From CAZAQK01 sp964535825 (lineage in GTDB: Bacteria > Pseudomonadota > Alphaproteobacteria > Rickettsiales > SXRF01), in contig CAZHUC010000001.1 of NCBI GenBank assembly GCA_964535825.1, forward strand, positions 124,001 to 188,000: a stretch of DNA of 64,000 nt, read 5' to 3'. The notes beneath the pieces were generated by a model. That model saw nothing but the letters and a program-made list of their open reading frames with translations, was not told the DNA's origin and searched no databases. Position numbers and translations under genes: made by a program. This document shows, one piece after another, positions 32,069 through 40,962 of this stretch; position 1 is the first letter of the stretch, and every line of letters begins with the position of its first letter.

Positions 32069-34771
32069 ATGGATGATTCACGCCCCGATCCCGACGAGCT
32101 GCTAAGCCGTATCAATGCTGAGGAAAATGAAGCCCAGCAACAAAGCTCGCGTGGTAAACTCAAGATATTCTTTGGTGCATGTGCCGGTGTGGGTAAGACC
32201 TACGCCATGCTATCTGCCGGCAAGCAAGCCCTTGCAGAGAATGTGGATGTGATGATCGGGCTGGTGGAAACACACGGCCGTGATGAGACCAAGAAATTGA
32301 TGGAAGGCCTGCCGATCCTTCCGTATCAGGAAATAAAATATCGCGGCACAACCATCAAGGAATTCGATATCGATGCGGCACTGGCCCGCAAGCCAAAGCT
32401 TATCCTGCTTGATGAGCTGGCACACACGAATGCTCCCGGCTCACGGCATCCAAAACGCTGGCAGGATGTGATGGAGCTTCTGGATTCCGGCATTGATGTG
32501 TTTACCACCATCAACGTGCAGCATCTGGAAAGTCTGAACGATGTTGTAGCCCGCATCACCGGTATATGGGTGAAAGAAACAGTTCCAGATGATGTGTTTG
32601 ATAAGGCGGACGAGATCTCGCTGGTGGATATTCCATCAGAAGAGCTGTTAAAGCGCCTCAAAGAAGGCAAGGTATATATCGCGCCGGATGCCAAGAAGCG
32701 TGCGGCTCAGAATTTCTTCAAGAAAAGTAACCTGATCGCGCTTCGCGAGTTGGCATTGAGGCGTACGGCCGAGCGCGTTGATGCCATGATGGATGTATAC
32801 AAGACACCGGGTGGCAAATCGCCTGGCTGGAGTGGTGCAGATCGTATTCTGGTATGTATCGGGCCGGATCAGCTTTCATCCAAGCTTGTGCGTGTGGCAA
32901 AGCGCATGGCGGGTGGGCTGAAAGCGCCATGGACTGCGGTGTATGTCGAGAACGAACGGCATTTCCGCCTGAGTAAAGAAGGTCAGGATTCTGTGCAGCG
33001 CACGATGCGCCTTGCCGAGCGCATGGGTGCAAAGACCGAGATCATCAACGGACAGAAAGCACAGGAAGAAATTCTTTCCTATGCGCGTGCGAATAATATT
33101 ACCAAGATCATTGTTGGAAAAATTGCACGTCCTCGCTGGCGTGAACTTATCTCCGGTACATTGGCCGATGAGATCATGCGTGGCTCTGGCGATATCGACG
33201 TTTATGTAGTGACCGGCGAGGCGGAAGAGAACCAGCAGCAGATAAAATCATCTCTGATACCTAATATGACATCGTGGCATGATTATGTTGTGCCGTTGTC
33301 CAGCGTACTGGCCATCAGTCTGGTGTTGCTGCCTATCCGGCCATTCCTGGAAACTATCCATATGGTGATGGCGTATCTCATTGTGATCGTGGCCGTCACG
33401 ATCCGTTATGGCCGCGTACCATCACTGGTGACCACACTTGCGGCAGCGCTCAGCCTCAATTTCTTCTACGTTCCGGAATATTATTCCTTCAAGATGTCGC
33501 AGGAGCATCATTTCCTTACATTCCTGGTGCTGACATTGACCGGTATCGTGATCGGCACACAAACTTCACGGTTGCGTATGCAGGTGCTGTTGGCGCGCCG
33601 GCATGAGAAAAACACCGATACATTATTCGCGATGAGCAGGGAGCTCAACGCTACGCGTGATAAAGTGGCGCTGGCGCAGATCGCTGTGCAGCACATGGCG
33701 GACGTTTTTGACAGCGATGTGTTCCTGTGGTTGCCGGATGGCAAGGGGCATTTGCAAACGGTGGTCGCAGAAAGCGATATGGATGAAGATTCCGTTGATC
33801 CTGTGCGTGAGGAAAGCGTTGCGGTCTGGTCGTTCAGCCATAAGCAAAATGCAGGGTTCGGTACGGATACACTGCCATCTGCAAAAGCACTCTATGTTCC
33901 ATTGGTGGCATCCAGTGGCGTGGTGGGGGTGGTTGGTGTTATGCCGCATGATACTGACCTTACAGGCTTTTCAAATGATGATGTTGACCTGATGGAGACC
34001 TTTGCGACCATCGCCGCTACGGCACTGGATCGTGCGCAGGCGGCAGAATTAGTGGAAAAGACACTTGTTGAGGCAGAAAGTGAAAAACTGCGTAATATCC
34101 TGCTTTCTTCCGTATCTCACGATCTGCGCACGCCATTGGCGGCGATCACCAGTGCAGCCAGTACTTTGTTGCTTGAGGGTGAGAAGATCACACCGGAATA
34201 CAAGAATGAACTGTTGCACTCTGTGCATGAGGAAGGCGCGCGTCTTGCCAAGATCGTGACCAACCTGCTCGATGTATCAAGCCTTGAATCCGGTGCAGTG
34301 AAATTGAACCGCGAGCTTTATTTCATTGAAGAACTCATCGGTTCTGCGCTGATGCGTGTGGAAGCTAAATTCACGCGTCACAAAGTGGTCACCAATATTG
34401 AGAATGGGCTGCCACTGCTTCGGATCGATGGACTGCTCATAGAGCAGGTGCTTATCAACCTGCTTGAGAATGCCGCAGAATTCACACCATCAGGTACAAC
34501 GGTGACGGTTTCGGCAACCACTGTCAAACCGGATATACACGTTGTGGTCTCTGATAACGGGCCGGGTATTGCGCGCGGCGATGAAGAGAAGATCTTTGAT
34601 AAATTCTATGCGGGTGAACGCTCCGGACAAAAGACCGGCGGGCTTGGCCTTGCCATCTGCCGTGGTATCGTGCGGGCGCATGGCGGCAAGATCTGGGCGC
34701 AGAACGCACCAGACGGGGGTGCAATGTTCACACTCACCCTACCGATCAAACCTCAAAACGATTCTGAGTAA
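32069..34771 (+). CDS. kdpD: Osmosensitive potassium channel histidine kinase KdpD
   Basis: About 900 residues: N-terminal KdpD domain with Walker A GACAGVGKTYAML and Walker B LILLDELAHTN, a USP-like domain (residues 250-370), four membrane helices (about 400-510), a GAF domain, and a histidine kinase core with SHDLRTPLAAI, NLLENAAEFTPSG, DNGPGIARGDEEKIF and GGLGLAICRG. It senses low potassium or osmotic change. The ATG at 32069 is preferred to the TTG at 32060. The partner regulator KdpE does not follow; rpoZ on the other strand ends 4 bases away. A TATATT lies 9 bases before the ATG. Confidence 0.96.
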   Translation: MDDSRPDPDELLSRINAEENEAQQQSSRGKLKIFFGACAGVGKTYAMLSAGKQALAENVDVMIGLVETHGRDETKKLMEGLPILPYQEIKYRGTTIKEFDIDAALARKPKLILLDELAHTNAPGSRHPKRWQDVMELLDSGIDVFTTINVQHLESLNDVVARITGIWVKETVPDDVFDKADEISLVDIPSEELLKRLKEGKVYIAPDAKKRAAQNFFKKSNLIALRELALRRTAERVDAMMDVYKTPGGKSPGWSGADRILVCIGPDQLSSKLVRVAKRMAGGLKAPWTAVYVENERHFRLSKEGQDSVQRTMRLAERMGAKTEIINGQKAQEEILSYARANNITKIIVGKIARPRWRELISGTLADEIMRGSGDIDVYVVTGEAEENQQQIKSSLIPNMTSWHDYVVPLSSVLAISLVLLPIRPFLETIHMVMAYLIVIVAVTIRYGRVPSLVTTLAAALSLNFFYVPEYYSFKMSQEHHFLTFLVLTLTGIVIGTQTSRLRMQVLLARRHEKNTDTLFAMSRELNATRDKVALAQIAVQHMADVFDSDVFLWLPDGKGHLQTVVAESDMDEDSVDPVREESVAVWSFSHKQNAGFGTDTLPSAKALYVPLVASSGVVGVVGVMPHDTDLTGFSNDDVDLMETFATIAATALDRAQAAELVEKTLVEAESEKLRNILLSSVSHDLRTPLAAITSAASTLLLEGEKITPEYKNELLHSVHEEGARLAKIVTNLLDVSSLESGAVKLNRELYFIEELIGSALMRVEAKFTRHKVVTNIENGLPLLRIDGLLIEQVLINLLENAAEFTPSGTTVTVSATTVKPDIHVVVSDNGPGIARGDEEKIFDKFYAGERSGQKTGGLGLAICRGIVRAHGGKIWAQNAPDGGAMFTLTLPIKPQNDSE

Positions 34772-34774
34772 GAC

Positions 34775-35173
34775 TTAGTCTTCAGCCTGTACGTCTTCAC
34801 CATCGAAGGACATACCTTCGCCGGCATCATCTTCAGATGCAGAAGGCTTAACGCTGATATTCTGGGCAGCATCTTTGAATGCTTCTTCGATCTCAGCTGG
34901 GATCTCTTCACCGGTGGTGAGGAGCTTTTTGTCCGCGATATCAGAGATAGGACGCTTGAAGAAGCTCTGGATAAGGGTTTCATTCAGGTCATCCAGGCTC
35001 ACGGTGCGGTCAGCGATCTCACGCAGGGCCACCACGCTGTCTTTGTCGTTATCACGGTCAATGGTCAATGGGTTACCAGAGGTGATCTGCTTGGCACGCT
35101 GGGAAGCGAGCAATACCAGCTCAAAACGGTTAGGAACGTGGAGGATACAATCTTCAACGGTTACGCGTGCCAT
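34775..35173 (-). CDS. rpoZ: RNA polymerase omega subunit
   Basis: 132 residues starting MARVTVEDCILHVPNRFELV, then LLASQRAKQITSG and KDSVVALREIAD, the omega core. Omega helps assemble RNA polymerase. The C-terminal 50 residues are acidic and probably disordered, as in other alphaproteobacteria. It is divergent from lipA and shares an 87-base region with it for both promoters. Confidence 0.95.
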   Translation of the reverse strand: MARVTVEDCILHVPNRFELVLLASQRAKQITSGNPLTIDRDNDKDSVVALREIADRTVSLDDLNETLIQSFFKRPISDIADKKLLTTGEEIPAEIEEAFKDAAQNISVKPSASEDDAGEGMSFDGEDVQAED

Positions 35174-35260
35174 AAGTCATTTGCTCCTTGCAATTGGGCG
35201 GATTTTCTGGAAAATCAGCTTCTAAAGCATTTTCTTCAGGAAAACAAGCAGAATCATCCT

Positions 35261-36181
35261 ATGGCCGAAGTCCATAACATGTTGGAAAAGAATAACAAGC
35301 GGTTGCCAAAACCAGACTGGATACGAGTAAAAGTACCTGCATCCAAGGTATTTAAGGAAACTCAGGAGGTTATCCATAAGCTGAAACTCAACACCGTGTG
35401 TGAAGAAGCGGCTTGCCCAAATATCGGCGAGTGCTGGTCTCAGAAGCACGCCACCGTGATGATCATGGGCGATACCTGCACACGCGCCTGCGCATTCTGC
35501 AACGTAAAAACCGGTGTGCCGGGTGCATTAAATCCGCATGAACCAGAGAATCTGGCACAAGCAGTGGCGGAACTGAATCTGCACCATGTGGTGATCACCT
35601 CGGTAGACCGTGATGATCTTGACGATGGCGGGGCGAATCATTTTGCTGAGTGTATCGCAGCCATGCGCAAGCGCGCACCGAATACCACCATTGAAGTGCT
35701 GACGCCGGATTTCCTGCGTAAGCCGAACGGCACTGAGATCGTCACCAAGGCGCGGCCAGATGTGTATAATCACAATATTGAAACCGTGCCGAGGCTGTAT
35801 AAAACCATTCGTCCGGGTGCGCGTTATTTCAATTCACTGCACCTGCTAAAAACAGTGAAAGAAATCGATCCGAGCATCTTCACCAAATCCGGCATCATGG
35901 TTGGGCTTGGTGAAACCAAGGAAGAGGTGTTGCAAGTGATGGATGACCTGCGCTCTGCGGATGTGGATTTCATGACAATCGGGCAATACTTACAACCTAC
36001 ACCAGCGCATGCCGCCGTGGAACGTTATGTGACACCGGATGAGTTCGAATATTATGCACGTCAGGCAAAGGTGAGGGGATTCCTGATGGTTTCTTCCACG
36101 CCGCTTACCCGCTCCAGTTATCATGCGGGTGATGATTTCGAGAAAATGCGTGAGGCACGCAACAAGCAGCTAAAAGGCTAA
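35261..36181 (+). CDS. lipA: Lipoyl synthase
   Basis: Radical-SAM enzyme that inserts sulfur into octanoyl groups. Two iron-sulfur motifs are present, CEEAACPNIGEC for the auxiliary cluster and CTRACAFC for the SAM cluster, and the C-terminal Ser ligand lies in RSSYHAGDD. The ATG at 35261 gives a 306-residue protein of normal length; an open frame to 35138 runs into the rpoZ start and is not used. No strong ribosome binding site is visible. Confidence 0.97.
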   Translation: MAEVHNMLEKNNKRLPKPDWIRVKVPASKVFKETQEVIHKLKLNTVCEEAACPNIGECWSQKHATVMIMGDTCTRACAFCNVKTGVPGALNPHEPENLAQAVAELNLHHVVITSVDRDDLDDGGANHFAECIAAMRKRAPNTTIEVLTPDFLRKPNGTEIVTKARPDVYNHNIETVPRLYKTIRPGARYFNSLHLLKTVKEIDPSIFTKSGIMVGLGETKEEVLQVMDDLRSADVDFMTIGQYLQPTPAHAAVERYVTPDEFEYYARQAKVRGFLMVSSTPLTRSSYHAGDDFEKMREARNKQLKG

Positions 36182-36186
36182 AGGCG

Positions 36187-36801
36187 ATGCTGGATACTAC
36201 CCAGCTTTACCCGCAGCATCAGCAACAGGATCTCTCGGAACTGCGCAAAGAATTGCGGGCGAATGAGACCATTCAATGGTCTGGAAAGCCGGTTGCCGTA
36301 CAAAGCCTGAAAGACAGCTTAAGTATTTATTTCTTTGCCATACCGTGGACAGGGTTTGCCCTATTCTGGGAATACGCCGTATTTACGGATGGTCTTTCGA
36401 TCGAAGGCAAAAGTCTTTGGGAATCTGATATGTGGTTGCAGATAGCACTTCCGTTGTTCGGCCTACCTTTTGTGCTGATAGGATTTGGTATGATGGTTGC
36501 GCCGTTCGTCGCGTACATGCGTGCGAAGCACACGATCTTTGCGATCACCACCCAACGTGCCATCACGCTTATGTATGGCCGCAGGCGTGTAGTAAAATCA
36601 TTTAATCTTGAGAATCTGAGTGACCAACTGGAACGTACGGAGAACAGCAAGGGTATTGGTCATTTATATTTCAGCTTCTCGAAAAAATCTGATGGGGAAG
36701 GCGGTACATATACAGACAAGGTCGGATTTGGCCCAATAACCCATGTGCCTCAGGTAGAAGCAAAATTACGGCAGTCCATCAATAATATCCGGGAAAGTTA
36801 A
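36187..36801 (+). CDS. Membrane protein with a bacterial PH-like domain
   Basis: 204 residues. Two membrane helices (YFFAIPWTGFALFWEYAVFT and LFGLPFVLIGFGMMVAPFVA) split a soluble domain ending in HTIFAITTQRAITLMYGRRR then VVKSFNLENLS, which is the strand pattern of bacterial PH domains (I-T-x-x-R-x-I-x-x-x-G). It follows lipA by 5 bases. Its end overlaps the next, convergent gene by 4 bases. Function unknown. Confidence 0.7.
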   Translation: MLDTTQLYPQHQQQDLSELRKELRANETIQWSGKPVAVQSLKDSLSIYFFAIPWTGFALFWEYAVFTDGLSIEGKSLWESDMWLQIALPLFGLPFVLIGFGMMVAPFVAYMRAKHTIFAITTQRAITLMYGRRRVVKSFNLENLSDQLERTENSKGIGHLYFSFSKKSDGEGGTYTDKVGFGPITHVPQVEAKLRQSINNIRES

Positions 36802-37166
36802 GCGCCACGCATTTTGCGTGCAGGGCACACTTTGGCAATTTCAGACGCATCGAATGTGATGATCGTGCTTTTTACTTCAAGGCGTTCGTTGTTATAGTCA
36901 ACATATCTTGTTTCAGGATGCCTTACTTTGTAGGAAGCACCGCTGTCCTCGAGCATCTGCTCGAACTCGGCAACCTTTGAGTGCTGGATCTCAACAGTGC
37001 CAAGGGTTTCGGGCCTGCTGGGTGAATCGCTGCCGATAAATTCTACCTCTATAGTATCATTCTTTGCCATGTGTTCGATACGCGCTGGTGTGAGGAATTT
37101 TTTGCGCAAATAATCCTTAAGAGCGGTGATCTGAGAGGTGACAGCTTGTCTTTTTTCTATTTTCAT
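36798..37166 (-). CDS. Hypothetical protein
   Basis: Soluble 122-residue protein with mixed strands and helices (IEVEFIGSDSPSRPETLGTV, then YKVRHPETRYVDYNNERLEV). AGGA lies just before the ATG. No known domain is recognised and no signal peptide is present. It converges with the PH-like gene and is divergent from the VIT1-family gene across 109 AT-rich bases. Confidence 0.6.
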   Translation of the reverse strand: MKIEKRQAVTSQITALKDYLRKKFLTPARIEHMAKNDTIEVEFIGSDSPSRPETLGTVEIQHSKVAEFEQMLEDSGASYKVRHPETRYVDYNNERLEVKSTIITFDASEIAKVCPARKMRGA

Positions 37167-37275
37167 GGGTATCCTTATTTTTCTGAAGATTAATAAACAT
37201 AAACCATTTTAGCAAACATTGATTTAACAAATAATCCCAGTTGCTTTTTGCATTTAATTACAATAGGATAATGAC

Positions 37276-37968
37276 ATGTCATTGCACCATCATGAACACC
37301 ATAACGCTTCTCCCGCAGGATTGCGGGATTTTGTTATTGGCATGTCGGATGGGCTTACTGTGCCATTCGCACTGGCTGCCGGCCTTGCTGGCGCTGTAGA
37401 TACCACCACGCTTATTGTCACGGCCGGTGTGGCGGAGATCGCCGCCGGTGCTATCGCCATGGGTTTGGGCGGGTATCTTGGTGCTAAAACCGAGAAAGAA
37501 CATTATGAAGCCGAGCGCAAACGCGAGTTCCGCGAGGTAGAGTGCGTACCTCATGTGGAGGCAAAGGAATGCGCCGATATTCTCATTGAGTTCGGTGTGC
37601 CGGAAGACAAGGTGGGTGCGGTAGTGGAAGGCATTCAGCGTAACCCCACCAAATGGGTAGATTTCATGATGCGGTTTGAGCTGGGGCTGGAAAGGCCTGA
37701 TCCGAGCAGGCTGTATAAAAGTCCGGTCATCATCGGCGGTGCGTATATTCTCGGCGGCACGCTGCCCTTGATACCCTATATCCTGATCTCGAACCCGATG
37801 GAGGCACTGTTTATTTCATCGTTGGTCAGTCTGGTTGCACTCTTTGCCTTTGGTGCATTCAAAGGATATTTCACTGGCCAGAAAATGTTCAGATCCGGTT
37901 TGCAGACCACAGCAATAGGCGCAGCTGCGGCCCTTGCTGCTTTTGGTATTGCAGGATTGGTGGGATAG
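37276..37968 (+). CDS. VIT1/CCC1 family iron/manganese transporter
   Basis: 230 residues: a His-rich N-terminus (MSLHHHEHH), then GLRDFVIGMSDGLTVPFALA, the first helix of the family, and IAAGAIAMGLGGYLGAKTEK leading to an acidic cytoplasmic loop, then three more helices. Members export or sequester Fe2+ or Mn2+. Five helices are visible, the family number. The start has TAGGATAATGAC upstream. The next gene begins 5 bases after the stop. Confidence 0.93.
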   Translation: MSLHHHEHHNASPAGLRDFVIGMSDGLTVPFALAAGLAGAVDTTTLIVTAGVAEIAAGAIAMGLGGYLGAKTEKEHYEAERKREFREVECVPHVEAKECADILIEFGVPEDKVGAVVEGIQRNPTKWVDFMMRFELGLERPDPSRLYKSPVIIGGAYILGGTLPLIPYILISNPMEALFISSLVSLVALFAFGAFKGYFTGQKMFRSGLQTTAIGAAAALAAFGIAGLVG

Positions 37969-37973
37969 GGCGC

Positions 37974-38417
37974 ATGCCAAGCAACTGGATATATTATATT
38001 GCGCTGATACTGTGTCTTGTATTCGTCGTGGTGTTCGCCCATACCGATTATTTTGCCCAGTGGCTTTGGTATAAAGGGCAGGAAATTGCCTATTACAAAT
38101 TCATGGAAATGCGACAAACCGCAGAGTTCAAGGAATTCATCGGCAGTCTTGCACTCCCGGTATTCCTGCTGACAGCCTATATGTATTGGCTGAGCGATGA
38201 CGATGAAAAGGACATCGAGAAGCAGTTTATGCTGTTGCCGCTTGCCTATATACCGTTCTCTATCATTGGACAGGTGCTGCTGAGTGGCGGAGAGTTTCAT
38301 TCATCCATGTTGTATACGCACCCGCTGGTCATCATTCCTGCCGGGTATTTATATATATTCCCGTGGCTTATCTTTGTACGTGTGTTCTGCAAGCTCAGGT
38401 TGGTGATCGAATCGTGA
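37974..38417 (+). CDS. Membrane protein, unknown
   Basis: 147 residues with about four hydrophobic helices (WIYYIALILCLVFVVVFAHT, LALPVFLLTAYMYWL, MLLPLAYIPFSIIGQVLL, PLVIIPAGYLYIFPWLIFVR). It sits in a run of co-directional genes between the metal transporter and another membrane protein, which it overlaps by GTGA. No known family recognised. Confidence 0.65.
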   Translation: MPSNWIYYIALILCLVFVVVFAHTDYFAQWLWYKGQEIAYYKFMEMRQTAEFKEFIGSLALPVFLLTAYMYWLSDDDEKDIEKQFMLLPLAYIPFSIIGQVLLSGGEFHSSMLYTHPLVIIPAGYLYIFPWLIFVRVFCKLRLVIES

Positions 38418-38845
38418 GCCTGAGACGCTGGTATCTTATCATGTTGTTCATACCTTTAATTATGCCGGCGATCATTTTTGCGGCAGCTGCAATACTGGGC
38501 TATGAGACGGTGATGCAGCATGTAGATGTATTGGTACGGTTTATGATCATCTGCTCCATGATAGGATGTGTACCATATTTCTTCTTTGCCAGCGCCGTGA
38601 GTTGGTGGAGCAGGAAGAGAACAGTGGCGCAGATAAGAAAAGCAAGCTGGTGGTTGCCGTGGATATTTACACCCGTATGTGCGCTGTTCTTTCTGATCGC
38701 ATTTTCTATCACCTATCCCGAAGGCGATGCGATACAGGGCGCATTGCTTATGGCTGTATTTTGTGTGCCTGTAGGGTTTATATATGTGATCTTTGTACAT
38801 ATTCTGACACGACTTGCTCAATCAATTAATCTGATAAAAACATAA
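38414..38845 (+). CDS. Membrane protein, unknown
   Basis: 143 residues from the GTG at 38414 that overlaps the previous stop (GTGA). Four hydrophobic helices (YLIMLFIPLIMPAIIFAAAA, MIICSMIGCVPYFFFASAV, WLPWIFTPVCALFFLIAFSI, LLMAVFCVPVGFIYVIFVHI). Not recognised; probably translated together with the gene before it. Confidence 0.65.
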   Translation: MSLRRWYLIMLFIPLIMPAIIFAAAAILGYETVMQHVDVLVRFMIICSMIGCVPYFFFASAVSWWSRKRTVAQIRKASWWLPWIFTPVCALFFLIAFSITYPEGDAIQGALLMAVFCVPVGFIYVIFVHILTRLAQSINLIKT

Positions 38846-38846
38846 C

Positions 38847-39302
38847 GTGCCTACACACAACGATTCACAGACCTCACCTTATACGCCGCTGCAACTCTAT
38901 GAACTGGTTGCCGATGTAGACCGTTATCCTGAATTTCTGCCGTGGTGCAGGGCAGCGCGCGTGCTGGAACGTGAGGGGAACACGATGCTTGCCGAGCTGA
39001 TGATCTCTTTTAATCATCTAAGCGAACGCTATACCTCGCGCGTGATATTGCATCCGCCGGGAGAGAATGGATTAGCATCCATTGATGTGACCATGACCAA
39101 AGGCCCATTCGAGCATCTTATCAATCGTTGGCGGTTCATGCCTTTGCCATCGGGCGGCACGCAGATAGATTTTTATCTCGATTTTAAATTTCGCTCCAGA
39201 ATACTGGAAAAACTCATAGGTTCTGTGTTCACCAAAGCGTCAGAGAAGATGGTATCTGCCTTCAAGCAGCGGGCGGATGCATTATACGGTAAGCCGTTAT
39301 GA
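38847..39302 (+). CDS. COQ10/RatA family (SRPBCC fold) ubiquinone-binding protein
   Basis: 151 residues starting at GTG. The pattern YTPLQLYELVADVDRYPEF then LPWCRAARVLE is the start of the COQ10/RatA family, and the end ISxFxxRA-type helix is seen as KMVSAFKQRADALYG. In alphaproteobacteria and mitochondria these bind ubiquinone and support respiration; the RatA toxin name in gammaproteobacteria should not be applied here. It overlaps the next gene by 4 bases. Confidence 0.9.
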   Translation: MPTHNDSQTSPYTPLQLYELVADVDRYPEFLPWCRAARVLEREGNTMLAELMISFNHLSERYTSRVILHPPGENGLASIDVTMTKGPFEHLINRWRFMPLPSGGTQIDFYLDFKFRSRILEKLIGSVFTKASEKMVSAFKQRADALYGKPL

Positions 39303-39733
39303 TGCTGTTTCTTGTTGGTATCATTCTGATCTCTATTCTTTCCGCCGGTTCATATTGGTTCTGCTGGCAGGATATTAAGCGCGGTAGGCCAAGCATCCTA
39401 TCCATGCGTCAGGTCACACTCATCATGGATAGAAAAAGGCTGGATGCTATTTTCGGCCGTCATCAATCTGATTATACCTATCAGCTTTCACCGGAAGTAC
39501 TGGCGGCACTTATGCGTATGCGCAGTTTTTTTGTGTATAGCGAAATAGCGGCAGAGGTTGTTTGCTTTGTTGGCGCGTACCGCTACCTCACCGGTATGGC
39601 CTCACCGGATTATGCCGGCATATTCATCATGCTGGCGTGCTGCTGCCAGTTTATTGATATATGGATGTCGGTATCGCTGATCCGAAAATACTGGCATCAG
39701 GTTGAAGAAGAAATGAATGGCAGGCTGGATTAG
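39299..39733 (+). CDS. Membrane protein, unknown
   Basis: 144 residues: an N-terminal helix (MMLFLVGIILISILSAGSYW), a soluble central part with MRQVTLIMDRKRLDAIFG, and two C-terminal helices (IAAEVVCFVGAYRYL and YAGIFIMLACCCQFIDIWM). It is translationally coupled (ATGA) to the COQ10-like gene. Its end overlaps the convergent dehydrogenase gene by 4 bases. Not recognised. Confidence 0.6.
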   Translation: MMLFLVGIILISILSAGSYWFCWQDIKRGRPSILSMRQVTLIMDRKRLDAIFGRHQSDYTYQLSPEVLAALMRMRSFFVYSEIAAEVVCFVGAYRYLTGMASPDYAGIFIMLACCCQFIDIWMSVSLIRKYWHQVEEEMNGRLD

Positions 39734-40962
39734 GCAAGCTTAGCGATTTTGGCGAATGTGCCGTGTGTATCAACCATCACTTTGTCTTTGAGCTGTTGTG
39801 CGCCAATGCCTTTAAAGGCATTATGGGCGGTAAGATGCACAATAATGTTAGCGCGGCGTACACCTTCTTCTAATGACACCAGCGTATATTTATCACTGGC
39901 CTGCAGGAAAGGCTCAACTACAAGCAGTTCGCCTGCGTTCGCGGCCATCAGCTTATCTGCCACAGTAACAGAAGGGGATTCCCTGAAATCGCCAACATTT
40001 TCCTTATAGGCAAGGCCAAGCAGGCAGATAACAGGCGCTTTAAATGACTGTGCGGCCTGTTGTACCTGTTGCACCACCCAATCTGGTTTGTTGTCATTGA
40101 TCTGGCGTGCGGTGCGCATGAGCGTGCTTTTCTCCGGCGCAGCATTGATGATGAACCACGGGTCTATCGCTATGCAGTGCCCACCCACACCCGGGCCGGG
40201 CTTTAGGATGTTCACGCGTGGATGATGGTTCGCGAGTGCGATAACATCCTGCACATCCAGCCCCATTTCATCACAGATGAGAGAGAGCTCGTTGGCAAAA
40301 GCTATCTGCACATCGCGGCAGGCATTTTCAGTCAGCTTTACCATTTCAGCCGTGGCGGCATCGGTGGGCAGGAGTTTGCCTGATACGATCTTCCTGTAGA
40401 ATTTCATGCCACGTTCTGTGGCGTTTGGTGTCAGGCCGCCAATGGCGCGGTCATTATGCTGCATTTCATGCAGTGTGCTGCCGGGAATGGCGCGCTCCGG
40501 GCAATAGACATAATCCAGCTTATCTTTGAGTTCTGGCCTGAGGGATTCTATTATAGACCGCACATGCTTATCCGTTGAGCCTACAGGTGAGGTGGATTGT
40601 AATATCACCAGATTTCCGGCGGCCAGCACAGGCACAGTGGCGCGCACGGCATCTTCCACCATCTGCATGTCGGGTTTGCGTGTGGCGTGGTCGACCGGAG
40701 TGGGCACAGCGATCATGAACACATCAGATGGCGCTGGCGAAGCTGCAGCTTTAAGCGTGCCACTTGCCACTACTTTCTTTACCAGCGGTGCTAGTTCAGG
40801 CTCTTCAATATGTGAGCGGCCATTATTGACCGTATCGATCACCTGTGGAACGATATCTACGCCCAACACGCGCAATCCGGCCTGAGCAGAAAGCGCAGCC
40901 ATAGGCAGGCCGATCGTGCCAAGGCCAATGACGTTGAGATTGTAAGGAGCGTCAGGCTGCAT
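39730..40962 (-). CDS. UDP-N-acetyl-D-mannosamine dehydrogenase-like (WecC type)
   Basis: Oxidises a UDP-N-acetylhexosamine to the uronic acid for surface polysaccharide. From the ATG at 40962 it has 410 residues: NAD-binding NVIGLGTIGLPMAALSAQAG, the WecC-type block TENACRDVQIAFANELSLIC, catalytic Cys in GPGVGGHCIAIDPWF, and AYKENVGDFRESPSVTVAD near the end. The start overlaps the glycosyltransferase end by 11 bases. WecC is the nearest match; the exact sugar cannot be told from sequence. Confidence 0.88.
   Translation of the reverse strand: MQPDAPYNLNVIGLGTIGLPMAALSAQAGLRVLGVDIVPQVIDTVNNGRSHIEEPELAPLVKKVVASGTLKAAASPAPSDVFMIAVPTPVDHATRKPDMQMVEDAVRATVPVLAAGNLVILQSTSPVGSTDKHVRSIIESLRPELKDKLDYVYCPERAIPGSTLHEMQHNDRAIGGLTPNATERGMKFYRKIVSGKLLPTDAATAEMVKLTENACRDVQIAFANELSLICDEMGLDVQDVIALANHHPRVNILKPGPGVGGHCIAIDPWFIINAAPEKSTLMRTARQINDNKPDWVVQQVQQAAQSFKAPVICLLGLAYKENVGDFRESPSVTVADKLMAANAGELLVVEPFLQASDKYTLVSLEEGVRRANIIVHLTAHNAFKGIGAQQLKDKVMVDTHGTFAKIAKLA

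Noticed and set aside
38847..39302. RatA toxin of a toxin-antitoxin pair
   Set aside because: In alphaproteobacteria this family is the COQ10-type ubiquinone-binding protein, and no antitoxin-like gene is adjacent.
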